NCBI RefSeq assembly: GCF_009834875.1
Contig: NZ_WVHT01000006.1
Span: forward strand, 124,001-188,000
Length of the DNA: 64,000 bases
Origin: Hufsiella arboris
GTDB lineage: Bacteria; Bacteroidota; Bacteroidia; Sphingobacteriales; Sphingobacteriaceae
Direction of reading: 5' to 3'
In this document: positions 8,276 to 17,134 of the stretch, one piece after another
How the letters are laid out: each line of letters starts with the position of its first letter
How positions within the stretch are numbered: the stretch's first letter is position 1
The notes under the pieces: generated by a model
Told to the model about the DNA's origin: nothing
Database searches by the model: none
What the model saw: the letters and a program-made list of their open reading frames with translations, nothing else
Program-made: the position numbers and the translations under genes

Positions 8276-8306
8276 CAGGGTTAGCACCTGATTTTTGCGA
8301 GTGCAA
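8276..8306 (-). promoter_or_regulatory. Candidate promoter for the tRNA-Met gene
   Basis: On the minus strand, TTG (8304-8306) is followed after 20 bases by TAACCCTG (8276-8283), a weak match to the Bacteroidetes TAnnTTTG box, 9 bases before the tRNA. The plus strand of the same stretch can form a small hairpin, so the call is uncertain. Confidence 0.3.
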
Positions 8307-8354
8307 TTTTAAGAATTTCAGGCGGTATTTAAAAACATTTGATCCCTAAAATTA

Positions 8355-9200
8355 TTATTTAACGCCAACCACCTTATAACCAGGACCAACATTATCTTTG
8401 TAATCTTCGTAATAGACACCGGAAGGCGACACATATACTTTCTGATTTTTAATATAAACTTCTTTTGAACCCTCGGGCAGCTCACTTACAATGTCACCGA
8501 CTTGTGGCACGCGATCGGTTGTGTTTCCAGAAGCGTTGTCGTTAGTATAATCGTCGCCAATAGATTCGTTTCCTGTTGTACTTTCGGTATTTAACACACC
8601 ATCTTTGCCAACAATTTTGTATTCGGTTTTGCCATCACTGCCTGACTGAGGCTGATAAAAAGTTCCGTTGTATTCGTAATAGTTCTGGTTGTCGATTGTT
8701 ACTTGTTTTGCCTTTGACGGCAAGTTGGGTATTATCGCACCAAGCGGGGCCGTTACAACTTCATAATTGTCGTTGTTCTGCCGATAAAATGTTCCTCCTG
8801 AATAATAGTAAGGCATTCCGCCATACGAGAACGGATAATAGCCGAATGGAAGAACATTAATCCGAAAGCCTATCGCCGGCCCGAAATAATGGTAAGGATA
8901 ATATGGTCGGTAACCATAGTAACTATAACCGGGACGGTAATAGCCGTAACCGGGACGGTAATAACCTGCTGACGGACGCACATAGACTCTCGTGTTTCCG
9001 GCATAATAATGTGAGTAAACTGGCCGACGCTGGTATAATTCTGAATAATGTCCGCCGGAAGAGTAGTTTCCGCCGTTGGAATGGTATCCTGAAGAACCTC
9101 TTGTAGGACGCGGACCACGTGGTTGTGCTGTTGCGTTAAACAGTGTGAGCGTTAAAAAAACGGTCGCTACTGCGAGCGAACCTTTATGAAGATAATTCAT
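8355..9200 (-). CDS. Secreted tyrosine/glycine-rich protein, DUF6515 type
   Basis: A 281-residue exported protein. It opens with a signal peptide (MNYLHKGSLAVATVFLTLTL, cleaved near AQP). A low-complexity Tyr/Gly/Pro/Arg region follows (residues about 25-135, with repeated GYYRPGY units reflected in an imperfect 18-base DNA repeat near 8930-8970). Two related short modules end the protein, one around LPSKAKQVTIDNQNYYEYNG and one around LPEGSKEVYIKNQKVYVS. These twin modules are typical of the DUF6515 family of Bacteroidetes. The function is unknown; a surface or envelope role is inferred from the signal and composition. It is a single gene on the minus strand. Confidence 0.8.
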   Translation of the reverse strand: MNYLHKGSLAVATVFLTLTLFNATAQPRGPRPTRGSSGYHSNGGNYSSGGHYSELYQRRPVYSHYYAGNTRVYVRPSAGYYRPGYGYYRPGYSYYGYRPYYPYHYFGPAIGFRINVLPFGYYPFSYGGMPYYYSGGTFYRQNNDNYEVVTAPLGAIIPNLPSKAKQVTIDNQNYYEYNGTFYQPQSGSDGKTEYKIVGKDGVLNTESTTGNESIGDDYTNDNASGNTTDRVPQVGDIVSELPEGSKEVYIKNQKVYVSPSGVYYEDYKDNVGPGYKVVGVK

Positions 9201-9356
9201 TTGATCTTATATTTCACGTTTGACGATCAAAGTCGCCAAAAGGTTAATTTGAATAACGTTAATTTTTGTTAATAACGTACGAATTTTCTGCAATCGTATA
9301 GGCATTTAAATTTTTGCTTCAATCTGTTAGCAAAGCAACCTAAAGGGTCACTGACG

Positions 9357-11975
9357 TTACCTGATAATGGTAATGCTTCCGCTCATTGTCCTGTTTTCTG
9401 ATGCGAGGTCGATCACATAATAATAGGTCGATAAGGGAAGCGGTGATCCGTTGGAAGTACCATCCCAGGCTTGCTGATATCCTTTTGACTCGAACACGAG
9501 CATCCCGTTCCGGTTGAATATCCTGACGGTGCAGGCGGGAAAGCTGGCAATTCCGGTTATGTTCCAGAAGTCGTTGATTCCGTCGCCGTTCGGAGTAAAA
9601 GTATTTGGAATTTCGACCTTCACGACGATCTTCACCTCAATAGCCTCACTTACCGCGATATTACCGCACACCGCCAAGGGTGTAACTTCGCATGTCACAT
9701 GGTCTTTATTATTCAGAGAGCTACTCGTAAAAACCTGGCTATTTGCCCCAACATTATCCCCGTTCACTTTCCATTGATATTTAACGCGACTGCTTGCATT
9801 TTCAACTGTAGCAGTGAACGTAATCGGAGTTTCCGGGAATACGCCGTTCTTGTCCGCCTGAATGGTTACAGATGGCTGTACCGGGGCAATGAAGCTGAGT
9901 TTAATGTCATTTGAGTTTCCAGGAAATCCTGCCACACAGGTGTTATCGTTATTTATACAGCTACAGCTAACTATATCTCCATCCTTAAGGACAGCGGAAC
10001 TAAAATCAGCAGTTTTATTTCCGGTACTTTTTCCGTTCACTACCCAGTCGTATGAAACGTTGGAGCCGGCGTTTTCTGAAATCGCGTTAAACGTAACCGA
10101 TGAACCGGCACACTGGCTGTCGTATTTTGCCTCAATCCTCACTTTTGGTGGCTCTTGTAACTTTACAGTCAGAACTTTTGAATCAGGAGCGGCATCGATA
10201 TAAAGCGAAGGATCTCCATGTTGGGAAATAGTTATTGTTGTCGTCCCTATGGTTTTCACAGTGACTATTCCATCGTTTGAAATGGTTGCTACCGACGGAT
10301 TGCTACTTCTATATTCAAGAGGCACCACGGCATTGGATCTTAGCGCTCCAACCTGGAACGGAGCGTCACAGATCGTTTTTGATTCTGGCTGCGGCAACAG
10401 GACACGCAGGTATTCTTTAAACGTAAGAATCATCTGAGCCGGCGCGGCATCTTCGAACCGATCATCGCCCTGTTGATTGGCTGTGAGAGTAATCACTCCC
10501 GGACGCAACACATGAATAAGGCCGTTCTCTATCGGATAAGCTATCGTGGGGTCACTGCTTGTGTAAACAATTGGTGTGCGATTGTTGGTGCTTGTACCTT
10601 TCGGATCATAATTGTTATCAGCTTCAAGATCCCCTCCTCGTTGAGGTGGTAGCGTAATAACGGACGGACGTTTTGTAGACGTAGTGTACACTGCAATGTT
10701 AACGATGGTTTCGCTACTGCCGCCGGAATTAAATGCGGTAACTTTATAATCAGTGGGCGGCCACGTTGTTGTCGGCGTACCGGTGATGGCACCTGTCGCA
10801 GAATTAAAAGTCAGTCCCGGCGGTAGCTGTTTGTCGATGGTAAACCCAGATATGGTCACTCTTCTCACAATGCCGATATCTCCTAAATACATATAGCCTT
10901 TTCCGTCCAGGGTGAGTCCAATAGGGCCGGTAAGTCCGTATGGAACTACCGTTGAGACTGAACCGTTTGGAGAAATCCTTTTTATACTGTATCCGTTCTG
11001 TTCGGCCACATAAATGTTCCCCGTCGCATCGGCGCGCAGTTCACGGGGGAAACTCAAACCTGTAGCTAACGTGCTGACCATGCCGTCGGGTGTTATTTTA
11101 CGCACGGCGCCGTTACTGGCATCTGAAATATAAATATTCTGCCCGGCATCGACGGCAACCGCGGTTGGCGTGTTAAAGCGGGCAGACTGGCGGGGGCCGT
11201 TCGTAAATCCGGATGCCTGGCTACCTGCGAAGGTGGCAACTACTCCGTCCGGCGTTATCTTCCTGATTGCATTATTAACCTGGTCGGCAACGTATAAATT
11301 GCCTGCCCCGTCAAGTGCAAGTCCGCGCGGATTGTTGAAACTTGCATTGCTGCCTGTCCCGTCGACTAATCCTGAGGCGCCATTTCCGGCCAGGGTTGAA
11401 ACCATCCCGGAAGGACTGATCTTGCGGATCTTGTGATTACCCTGGTCGCTTACATACAAATTGCCGGCGTCATCAAGCACCAGCGCGTCAGGCTCGTAAA
11501 AAGTTGCAGCGGTTCCCAGCCCATCGGTCGAGCCGGATGCACCATAAGCGCTGCCGGCGAAAACAGACAACACGCCTGTCGGGGTTAGCTTCTTTATCTG
11601 GTTTAAATTCCAATCCGCAATAAAAACATTTCCGTCTGCATCCACCGCAACTCCGGTTACTGTCGAAAAACCATATGAAGCAATATCCAACGTTCCGTAG
11701 GCACTTGGAGGAATAGTCCCGCCGGTATTAACCGGAGTTAAGACAGGAATGGGTTGATTAATAATATAGTTTTGCGGCGAATCGTAAACGATCTTCGGGG
11801 GCGGCGATGTGAGGGCAATATCCTTTACAGTAATTTGATCGCTGTTTACTTTCATTACAGTCTTTGCTATATCACCGTTCGGCTTTATAGTAAATCTGGA
11901 AGAAAGCGTTTGGGAATATCCCACAGCTGTAGCAAGGCAAAAGAAGCTTGCGATGGATGCTTTTAAAGCATTCAT
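9357..11975 (-). CDS. NHL-repeat and Ig-like protein with type IX secretion C-terminal domain
   Basis: An 872-residue secreted protein. A signal peptide (residues 1-22) is followed by about six NHL repeats (residues 100-370, each with a pattern like DGAGNLYVADQVNNAIRKI), which build a beta-propeller. A putative Ig-like stretch (PPGLTFNSATGAITGTP) and several Ig/BIG2-like domains (about 460-780) follow. The last 85 residues are the gliding-motility-associated C-terminal domain (IPNTFTPNGDGINDFW, then FNRNGMLVFES and WDGTSNGSPLP). That domain is the type B sorting signal for export through the type IX system and attachment to the surface. The ligand is unknown. It stands alone. Confidence 0.88.
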   Translation of the reverse strand: MNALKASIASFFCLATAVGYSQTLSSRFTIKPNGDIAKTVMKVNSDQITVKDIALTSPPPKIVYDSPQNYIINQPIPVLTPVNTGGTIPPSAYGTLDIASYGFSTVTGVAVDADGNVFIADWNLNQIKKLTPTGVLSVFAGSAYGASGSTDGLGTAATFYEPDALVLDDAGNLYVSDQGNHKIRKISPSGMVSTLAGNGASGLVDGTGSNASFNNPRGLALDGAGNLYVADQVNNAIRKITPDGVVATFAGSQASGFTNGPRQSARFNTPTAVAVDAGQNIYISDASNGAVRKITPDGMVSTLATGLSFPRELRADATGNIYVAEQNGYSIKRISPNGSVSTVVPYGLTGPIGLTLDGKGYMYLGDIGIVRRVTISGFTIDKQLPPGLTFNSATGAITGTPTTTWPPTDYKVTAFNSGGSSETIVNIAVYTTSTKRPSVITLPPQRGGDLEADNNYDPKGTSTNNRTPIVYTSSDPTIAYPIENGLIHVLRPGVITLTANQQGDDRFEDAAPAQMILTFKEYLRVLLPQPESKTICDAPFQVGALRSNAVVPLEYRSSNPSVATISNDGIVTVKTIGTTTITISQHGDPSLYIDAAPDSKVLTVKLQEPPKVRIEAKYDSQCAGSSVTFNAISENAGSNVSYDWVVNGKSTGNKTADFSSAVLKDGDIVSCSCINNDNTCVAGFPGNSNDIKLSFIAPVQPSVTIQADKNGVFPETPITFTATVENASSRVKYQWKVNGDNVGANSQVFTSSSLNNKDHVTCEVTPLAVCGNIAVSEAIEVKIVVKVEIPNTFTPNGDGINDFWNITGIASFPACTVRIFNRNGMLVFESKGYQQAWDGTSNGSPLPLSTYYYVIDLASENRTMSGSITIIR

Positions 11976-12175
11976 AAATGTGATAATTCGGGTTAGGTGC
12001 TAAAATAAACGCCAATGATAAAAATATTAACTGAATAAATTAACCTTAAATCCTGTTTAGGGCAGAGCAAAAACATCCTGTCAAAAAATCTGCTTGCTGT
12101 CATCGACAGGGAAATTAAGATTCGCACTTTTACAAAACATCCGCATATTTGCCGTCACAAAAGCACGACAGCTCT

Positions 12176-12808
12176 ATGGAGAATATTAAAAACATCATTT
12201 TCGACTACGGCAATGTGATCTTCCTGATCGATTTCAAAAAAACTCAGCATTCCTTTACAGAACTTGGCATTGAAAACGTCGAACGATTTTTCGCGCATAC
12301 CGGGCACCACGCTATTTTCGACCAGTTTGAACAAGGACAAATCACCGCGGCACAATTCCGTGACGGCATTCGTGAAATCACCGGCAAACCGGATCTAACG
12401 GATGATCAGATCGACAATACATGGAACTCGTTGCTTATCGGCATACCACCTGCCAACTATGATATCTTAATGCAGGCAAAAAAGAAATACCGTACTTTTC
12501 TATTAAGCAACATCAATGAAATTCACCTGGATTACATTAACAACTACTTGCAGCAGGAATACCATATTCCCTCAAATGATGTTTTTTTCGAGAAGATCTA
12601 TTACTCTCACCTAGTTGGCAAGCGAAAACCTAACAGGGAAATATTTGAACAGGTTCTCAGTGAAAATAACCTCAATCCGGCTGAAACCTTGTTTATTGAC
12701 GACAGTCCGCAGCACCTGAAAACCGCCGCCGAACTGGGTATTCAAACGCATTTAATGACGGCGGACGATTCGCTGGAAAAATTCATGGACAGGAATAATT
12801 TATTGTAA
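12176..12808 (+). CDS. HAD-superfamily hydrolase, YihX-like
   Basis: A 210-residue haloacid-dehalogenase phosphatase. The ATG at 12176 is chosen because motif I (IIFDYGNVIF) then begins at residue 6; an upstream TTG would add only nine residues. Motif II is LLSNIN near residue 110, the motif III Lys lies in KRKPNREIF, and motif IV is LFIDDSPQHL near 180. The D-x-G-N form of motif I is typical of the YihX-like subfamily, which removes phosphate from small sugar phosphates. The substrate is not known. The next gene follows 44 bases later. Confidence 0.85.
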   Translation: MENIKNIIFDYGNVIFLIDFKKTQHSFTELGIENVERFFAHTGHHAIFDQFEQGQITAAQFRDGIREITGKPDLTDDQIDNTWNSLLIGIPPANYDILMQAKKKYRTFLLSNINEIHLDYINNYLQQEYHIPSNDVFFEKIYYSHLVGKRKPNREIFEQVLSENNLNPAETLFIDDSPQHLKTAAELGIQTHLMTADDSLEKFMDRNNLL

Positions 12809-12852
12809 TATTATTCCTAAACAATTGGGAAAATCTAACTGTTAATGTGGGT

Positions 12853-13158
12853 ATGAAAGATTACAGGACCATGGTAGATGCTTTAAACGACTTGAAAAGT
12901 CGTGGCTTTACCCTTGATTTTAACTTGGCCAAAGATGCGTTGCACAGCAGCGATAAGACGATAACTCTTCACCCGGATGATTTTGAGATTGCTGAACTTT
13001 ACAGATTTGAAGGCCCGTCTGATCCGGCTGATAACTCAATCGTTTATGCGATTAAATCAGATAAGTACAACATTAAAGGAACCTTCATAGACGCCTACGG
13101 TGTGTATTCCGACGATATTTCGGAAGATCTGCTGAAAAAGCTGAACACACCCGGATAA
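12853..13158 (+). CDS. Small conserved protein of Bacteroidetes, unknown function
   Basis: A 101-residue acidic protein starting at ATG 12853; a GTG two codons earlier is the alternative. Features are MVDALNDLKSRGFTLDF, a middle segment DFEIAELYRFEGPSDP, and AYGVYSDDISEDLLKKL at the end. Databases often call this family phosphoribosylpyrophosphate synthetase, but the protein is too short and lacks a PRPP-binding loop, so that name should not be trusted. It follows the HAD gene in the same direction. Confidence 0.75.
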   Translation: MKDYRTMVDALNDLKSRGFTLDFNLAKDALHSSDKTITLHPDDFEIAELYRFEGPSDPADNSIVYAIKSDKYNIKGTFIDAYGVYSDDISEDLLKKLNTPG

Positions 13159-13215
13159 AAAACTTGAGAGGTCAGCGTCAAAGCAATTATTAGCAACGAT
13201 GCTGACTTCTCATTA

Positions 13216-14427
13216 CTAACTTCTCCCCGATCTCCTTTTCTTCTCCTTAATTATCAGGCCTAACTCCCGGCTGGTTTGGCCGGCAATCGAAGTATTCTCC
13301 TGTGCTCTCCTGAATAAATAAGGAAGTACGGCCTTTACAGGACCATATGGAACATATTTAGCGACATTATAACCGGCGTGGGACAGGTTAAAGCTTAGAT
13401 TGTCGCTCATACCTAATAATTGTGAAAAGAATATATTGGGATGATTATGCCGCACAGACAACTTATCGGCAAGTTCTGCAAGCAGTTTGCAGCTATTTTC
13501 GTTATGAGTGCCGGCAACAAAGGCAACGTGCTCAAGATTCTCCATACAAGCCTGCACTGCCAGGTTATAGTCGCGGTCTGTCGCTTCTTTATCAGGCTGA
13601 ATCGGTGAAGGATAACCTATTTCGGCTGCGCGCTTCCGCTCCTTTTCCATATAAGCGCCCCGTACAATTTTTGCCCCTAAAATAAACCCGTTGCTTATTG
13701 CAAATTGTATATCATCCTTTAATGATTGGAGCTTATCATGACGGTATAGCTGGTAAGTGTTCAGCACGATGGCCCGGTCGCGGTTATATCGGCGCATCAT
13801 ATCAACAGCAAGCTGATCGATCGTTTTCTGAATCCAGCTTTCCTCGGCATCGATCATCACAGGAACATCAGACTCGTAAGCCGCCTGGCAGATCATACTT
13901 ACACGGCCTTTCAATTTGATCCACTCAACCTGCTCGGAATTATTCAGCTCGCCTTCTGAATCCAGTTTTTCAAGGATGCCAAAACGGCCTACTCCCGTAA
14001 TTTTGAATACTGTCAGAGGCACTTTTTTATCGCCTTTAGCGCGTTTTATGGTTTTTATAATTTCATCAGCAGTTTCGATAAATACCCTTTCGTCTTCTTC
14101 GCCTTCAACAGAATAATCGAGAATTGTCCCGACATGTCCTTCAGCGAGTTGGTTGATCGTATGTTCGCATTCGCCGATGGTTTCGCCGCCGCAAAACTGG
14201 CTGAAGATGGTCGACTTAATCAATGGGACGATAGGTAAGCCAATTTTAAGCGCGGTATTGGTGATCGAAGGACCGATCTTAGTCAGAAAATTGCTGCTTA
14301 TTATTTTAAATAGCCAATATGCTCTTTCCATCTCCGCGGGCGATTTGCCCTTAAAAGCAATCTCAGTGTTATCAAAATTCAACTTCGCTGATTGACCAAC
14401 CTCGGGGTCTGATACGTTCTCTACCAT
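13216..14427 (-). CDS. Proline dehydrogenase
   Basis: A 403-residue FAD enzyme that oxidises proline to pyrroline-5-carboxylate, the first step of proline breakdown. The family TIM barrel is visible: VFKITGVGRFG (about 145), MIDAEESWIQ (about 200), VLNTYQLYRHD (about 225), GAKIVRGAYMEKERKRA (about 255) and the C-terminal VPYGPVKAVLPYLFRRAQEN that binds proline. It is a single-domain enzyme, without the aldehyde dehydrogenase half of the PutA fusions of Proteobacteria. It is transcribed divergently from the S4 gene across a 57-base gap. A TAACTTTG box lies only 4 bases before its start codon. Confidence 0.93.
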   Translation of the reverse strand: MVENVSDPEVGQSAKLNFDNTEIAFKGKSPAEMERAYWLFKIISSNFLTKIGPSITNTALKIGLPIVPLIKSTIFSQFCGGETIGECEHTINQLAEGHVGTILDYSVEGEEDERVFIETADEIIKTIKRAKGDKKVPLTVFKITGVGRFGILEKLDSEGELNNSEQVEWIKLKGRVSMICQAAYESDVPVMIDAEESWIQKTIDQLAVDMMRRYNRDRAIVLNTYQLYRHDKLQSLKDDIQFAISNGFILGAKIVRGAYMEKERKRAAEIGYPSPIQPDKEATDRDYNLAVQACMENLEHVAFVAGTHNENSCKLLAELADKLSVRHNHPNIFFSQLLGMSDNLSFNLSHAGYNVAKYVPYGPVKAVLPYLFRRAQENTSIAGQTSRELGLIIKEKKRRSGRS

Positions 14428-14431
14428 CCGG

Positions 14432-14439
14432 CAAAGTTA
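14432..14439 (-). promoter_or_regulatory. Candidate -7 box (TAACTTTG) of the proline dehydrogenase gene
   Basis: A perfect TAnnTTTG on the minus strand ends 4 bases before the ATG (14425-14427). If used, the transcript would have almost no leader. No clear TTG -33 element is seen upstream. Confidence 0.4.
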
Positions 14440-14472
14440 TGAAATGCCAAATGAACATCTGTTAACATTTTG

Positions 14473-14480
14473 TAAGTTTG
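14473..14480 (+). promoter_or_regulatory. Candidate -7 box (TAAGTTTG) of the S4/aroB operon
   Basis: A perfect TAnnTTTG match ends 4 bases before the ATG at 14485, which implies a leaderless or nearly leaderless transcript. No good -33 TTG is visible. Confidence 0.4.
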
Positions 14481-14484
14481 CGCC

Positions 14485-14691
14485 ATGATTTCATTCAAAC
14501 TTGAGGGCGATTTCATCCCCTTAATACAGCTTCTCAAGGCTGTAAACCTTGTTCAAACAGGCGGCGAAGCGCAGATGGTTGTTTCGGAAGGACTGGTAAT
14601 CTGCAACGATGAGGTTGAAACCCGAAAGCGTTACAAAGTGAAACGCGGTGATGTCATCGAATTTGAAGGAAACAAAATAACCGTATCATAA
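14485..14691 (+). CDS. S4-domain RNA-binding protein (YbcJ-like)
   Basis: A 68-residue protein that is almost entirely one S4 domain: IPLIQLLKAVNLVQTGGEAQ, VVSEGLVICNDEVETRKRYKV, then RGDVIEFEG. S4 domains bind structured RNA, and the YbcJ-like stand-alone type is thought to act around the ribosome. Its TAA stop overlaps the aroB ATG by one base (TAATG), so the two are translated together. It is the first gene of the run to 17134. Confidence 0.85.
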   Translation: MISFKLEGDFIPLIQLLKAVNLVQTGGEAQMVVSEGLVICNDEVETRKRYKVKRGDVIEFEGNKITVS

Positions 14692-15755
14692 TGCAGCCAA
14701 TAGTAAGCGACCAGTACTCAGTTTTTTTCGATGATACGCTAAGTTCCCTGCGTTCATTTATCAGCGAAAGCAATTATTCAAAGATCTTTTTTCTTTGCGA
14801 CCGGATCACAAGCGAAAAATGCCTGCCTTATGTGGTAAGCAATCTTCCTGATCTTACGGAATACGACATCATTGAAGTAGATGAAGGAGAAGAAAATAAG
14901 AATATTGATTACTGCATCGGTATATGGAACATGCTGCTTGATTTCGGCGCCGACCGCAACAGCCTTGTCATAAACGTTGGCGGAGGCGTTATCACAGATA
15001 TGGGAGGTTTCGCTGCAGCCACCTATAAACGCGGGATTGACTTTGTGCAGGTTCCCACGACCCTACTTTCGCAGGTTGATGCCTCTGTTGGCGGAAAAAC
15101 CGGCATCGATCTTGGCTCTGTTAAAAATATCATCGGCACCTTTACACTGCCAAAAGCGGTGTTTATTTCGACCAGGTTCCTGGAAACACTAAATCGCAGA
15201 GAGTTGATCTCAGGCTTTGCCGAAATTATAAAGCATGGTTTAATTTATGATCGCTCCTATTTTGAGCTGATATCGGAAACATATCCTTTGAAAGTCGGCC
15301 AGGAAATTATTTACCGTTCGGTAGCTATCAAAAACGAAGTAGTAACAATCGATCCGAAAGAAAAAGGATTACGTAAGATCCTGAACTTTGGCCACACGAT
15401 CGGCCACGCCGTTGAAAGCTACTTCCTCGATAAAGGCAAAAATGCGCTGCTTCATGGCGAAGCTATCGCGATCGGAATGATCTGCGAAGCCTTTCTATCA
15501 CATAGCTGTAATAATTTGCCGAAAGAAGATCTGAACCTGATTTGCCAATATCTTTGTAAAGTTTTTCCGGTTAGAGCTATCGACGAATCGGTTTATCCCG
15601 ACCTGATAAGCGTCATGCAAAATGATAAAAAGAACGAAAAAGATAAGATTGGATTCGCGTTACTCAGCAAGATCGGAAAGTGCGACTTTAACATTTACCC
15701 GGATGAAAAACAAATTATCGAAAGCCTTGGCTTTTATAATGATTTGTTAAAATGA
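14691..15755 (+). CDS. aroB: 3-dehydroquinate synthase
   Basis: A 354-residue NAD-dependent enzyme that turns DAHP into 3-dehydroquinate in the shikimate pathway. Family marks are VGGGVITDMGGFAAATYKRG (NAD-binding, about residues 97-116), QVDASVGGKTGID (about 130), SGFAEIIKHG (about 182) and NFGHTIGHAVES, whose His residues bind zinc (about 235). The length is normal. Its start overlaps the S4 gene by one base, and its stop overlaps the next start by four bases (ATGA). Confidence 0.95.
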   Translation: MQPIVSDQYSVFFDDTLSSLRSFISESNYSKIFFLCDRITSEKCLPYVVSNLPDLTEYDIIEVDEGEENKNIDYCIGIWNMLLDFGADRNSLVINVGGGVITDMGGFAAATYKRGIDFVQVPTTLLSQVDASVGGKTGIDLGSVKNIIGTFTLPKAVFISTRFLETLNRRELISGFAEIIKHGLIYDRSYFELISETYPLKVGQEIIYRSVAIKNEVVTIDPKEKGLRKILNFGHTIGHAVESYFLDKGKNALLHGEAIAIGMICEAFLSHSCNNLPKEDLNLICQYLCKVFPVRAIDESVYPDLISVMQNDKKNEKDKIGFALLSKIGKCDFNIYPDEKQIIESLGFYNDLLK

Positions 15756-16681
15756 ACGACCACAGAAATATTTACGTTGTAGCTCTGGTGAGCATGCTGG
15801 CTATACTTACCATAGCCGAAATGTTCTTCAGCTACCTGCATAACAGGAAGTATTATTCCAAACAGCATACCTGGGCGACCATTTACCTGACGGCTGTCGC
15901 CATCGTGGTGAACTTTTCGATGAAAACGGCTACGTTCTTTGTGCTCGATTACTTTTACCAATTCCGTTTTTTCGAAATTCAGAACGTCGTTTTATATTGG
16001 TTTGTATTAGTAATTGCGCAGGATTTCCTCTATTGGGCGCTGCACGCACTCGGTCATTTTTCACGGTTCTTCTGGGCCGTCCACGTTACGCATCACTCAT
16101 CGTCGGATTTTAACCTGGCAACCGGTTTCCGCTCAACGGTTTTTGAGCCGATATACCGCATGCTTTTTTATGTTCCGCTTGCGCTGATGGGTTTTAACGC
16201 GCTCAATATTCTCTTCGCATACCTTGTGACGCAACTTTACGGAAACCTTGTTCATACACAAACTATTCGTAAAATGCCCAAGTGGTATGAGTACATTTTT
16301 GTAACGCCTTCTCACCACCGGGTCCACCATGCCAGCAACATTCGTTACCTTGATAAAAATATGGGCATGATCCTGATCATCTGGGACCGCCTGTTCGGCA
16401 CTTTCCAGGAAGAGCTGGATGATGAAGAGGTAATATATGGAATTACAAAACCTGTAGAGCCCGGGCCTGTAAATATCATCTTCCATGAATTTAAGGACCT
16501 GGTAAATGACATGAAGAAGTCGCCCTCTCTGAGAGATAAAATCAAATATGCACTTAATGCCCCGGGATGGAGCCACGATGGCAGCACACAAACCGCCAAA
16601 GTGATGCAAAAAGAGCTTCTTGAAAGGGAGAAAGGCTTGTCCCAGCCGGATAAGAGGCAGATCGCCGATTTCGCGAATTAA
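15752..16681 (+). CDS. Sterol desaturase/fatty acid hydroxylase family membrane protein
   Basis: A 309-residue di-iron membrane hydroxylase. Several hydrophobic helices cover residues 5-160, and the metal-binding His clusters are present: HALGH (about residue 96), HVTHHSS (about 111) and SHHRVHHAS (about 190). This superfamily hydroxylates or desaturates lipids; the substrate is unknown here. It is translationally coupled to aroB (ATGA) and followed 12 bases later by a thioesterase, which suggests a lipid-modifying role. The C-terminal 70 residues are soluble and charged. Confidence 0.87.
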   Translation: MNDHRNIYVVALVSMLAILTIAEMFFSYLHNRKYYSKQHTWATIYLTAVAIVVNFSMKTATFFVLDYFYQFRFFEIQNVVLYWFVLVIAQDFLYWALHALGHFSRFFWAVHVTHHSSSDFNLATGFRSTVFEPIYRMLFYVPLALMGFNALNILFAYLVTQLYGNLVHTQTIRKMPKWYEYIFVTPSHHRVHHASNIRYLDKNMGMILIIWDRLFGTFQEELDDEEVIYGITKPVEPGPVNIIFHEFKDLVNDMKKSPSLRDKIKYALNAPGWSHDGSTQTAKVMQKELLEREKGLSQPDKRQIADFAN

Positions 16682-16693
16682 TCAACGCTATCT

Positions 16694-17134
16694 ATGGATT
16701 CTTTCAGTAAAAAAATTTCGATCCGCTGGGCTGACCTCGATCCGAATTTTCATCTTCGCCACAGTGTTTACTATGATTTTGGCTCGCAATTTAGAGTTGA
16801 ATTACTCAACCAACACGGTTTAACATTGAAGGTGATGCAAAATGAATCTATCGGCCCCATTCTTTTCAGGGAAGAATGTGTTTTCCGCCGGGAAATTGTC
16901 TTCGGTCAGGACATCACCATCACCGCAAAGATGTCGAAAATGAGAAGTGATGCTTCGCGCTGGACAATTCAGCATGAGTTTTTAAATGATGAAAATAAAC
17001 TATGCGCACTGCTGACACTCGACGGCGCATGGATGGATACACAGAAAAGAAAACTCGCCTCACCTATCCCGCAGATAGTCGTGGATGTTTTCAATAAGTT
17101 TCCTAAAGCGGAAGATTTCACTTTACTCACTTAA
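16694..17134 (+). CDS. Acyl-CoA thioesterase, 4HBT hot-dog fold
   Basis: A 146-residue protein with the hot-dog thioesterase signature near the start: RWADLDPNFHLRHSVYYDF, in which the Asp and the following HxRHxxYxD stretch form the active site. Such enzymes free acyl groups from CoA or related thioesters. The length is typical. It is the last gene of the S4-aroB-hydroxylase run. Its 3' end overlaps the end of the convergent TIR gene by 12 bases. Confidence 0.85.
   Translation: MDSFSKKISIRWADLDPNFHLRHSVYYDFGSQFRVELLNQHGLTLKVMQNESIGPILFREECVFRREIVFGQDITITAKMSKMRSDASRWTIQHEFLNDENKLCALLTLDGAWMDTQKRKLASPIPQIVVDVFNKFPKAEDFTLLT

Noticed and set aside
8275-8297. Plus-strand hairpin with a T-run beside the tRNA (ATCAGG...CCTGAT)
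   Set aside because: No plus-strand gene ends there; it overlaps the likely tRNA promoter, so a terminator call is not supported.
12853-13158. Phosphoribosylpyrophosphate synthetase
   Set aside because: The name is common for this family, but at about 100 residues without a PRPP loop the protein cannot be that enzyme.
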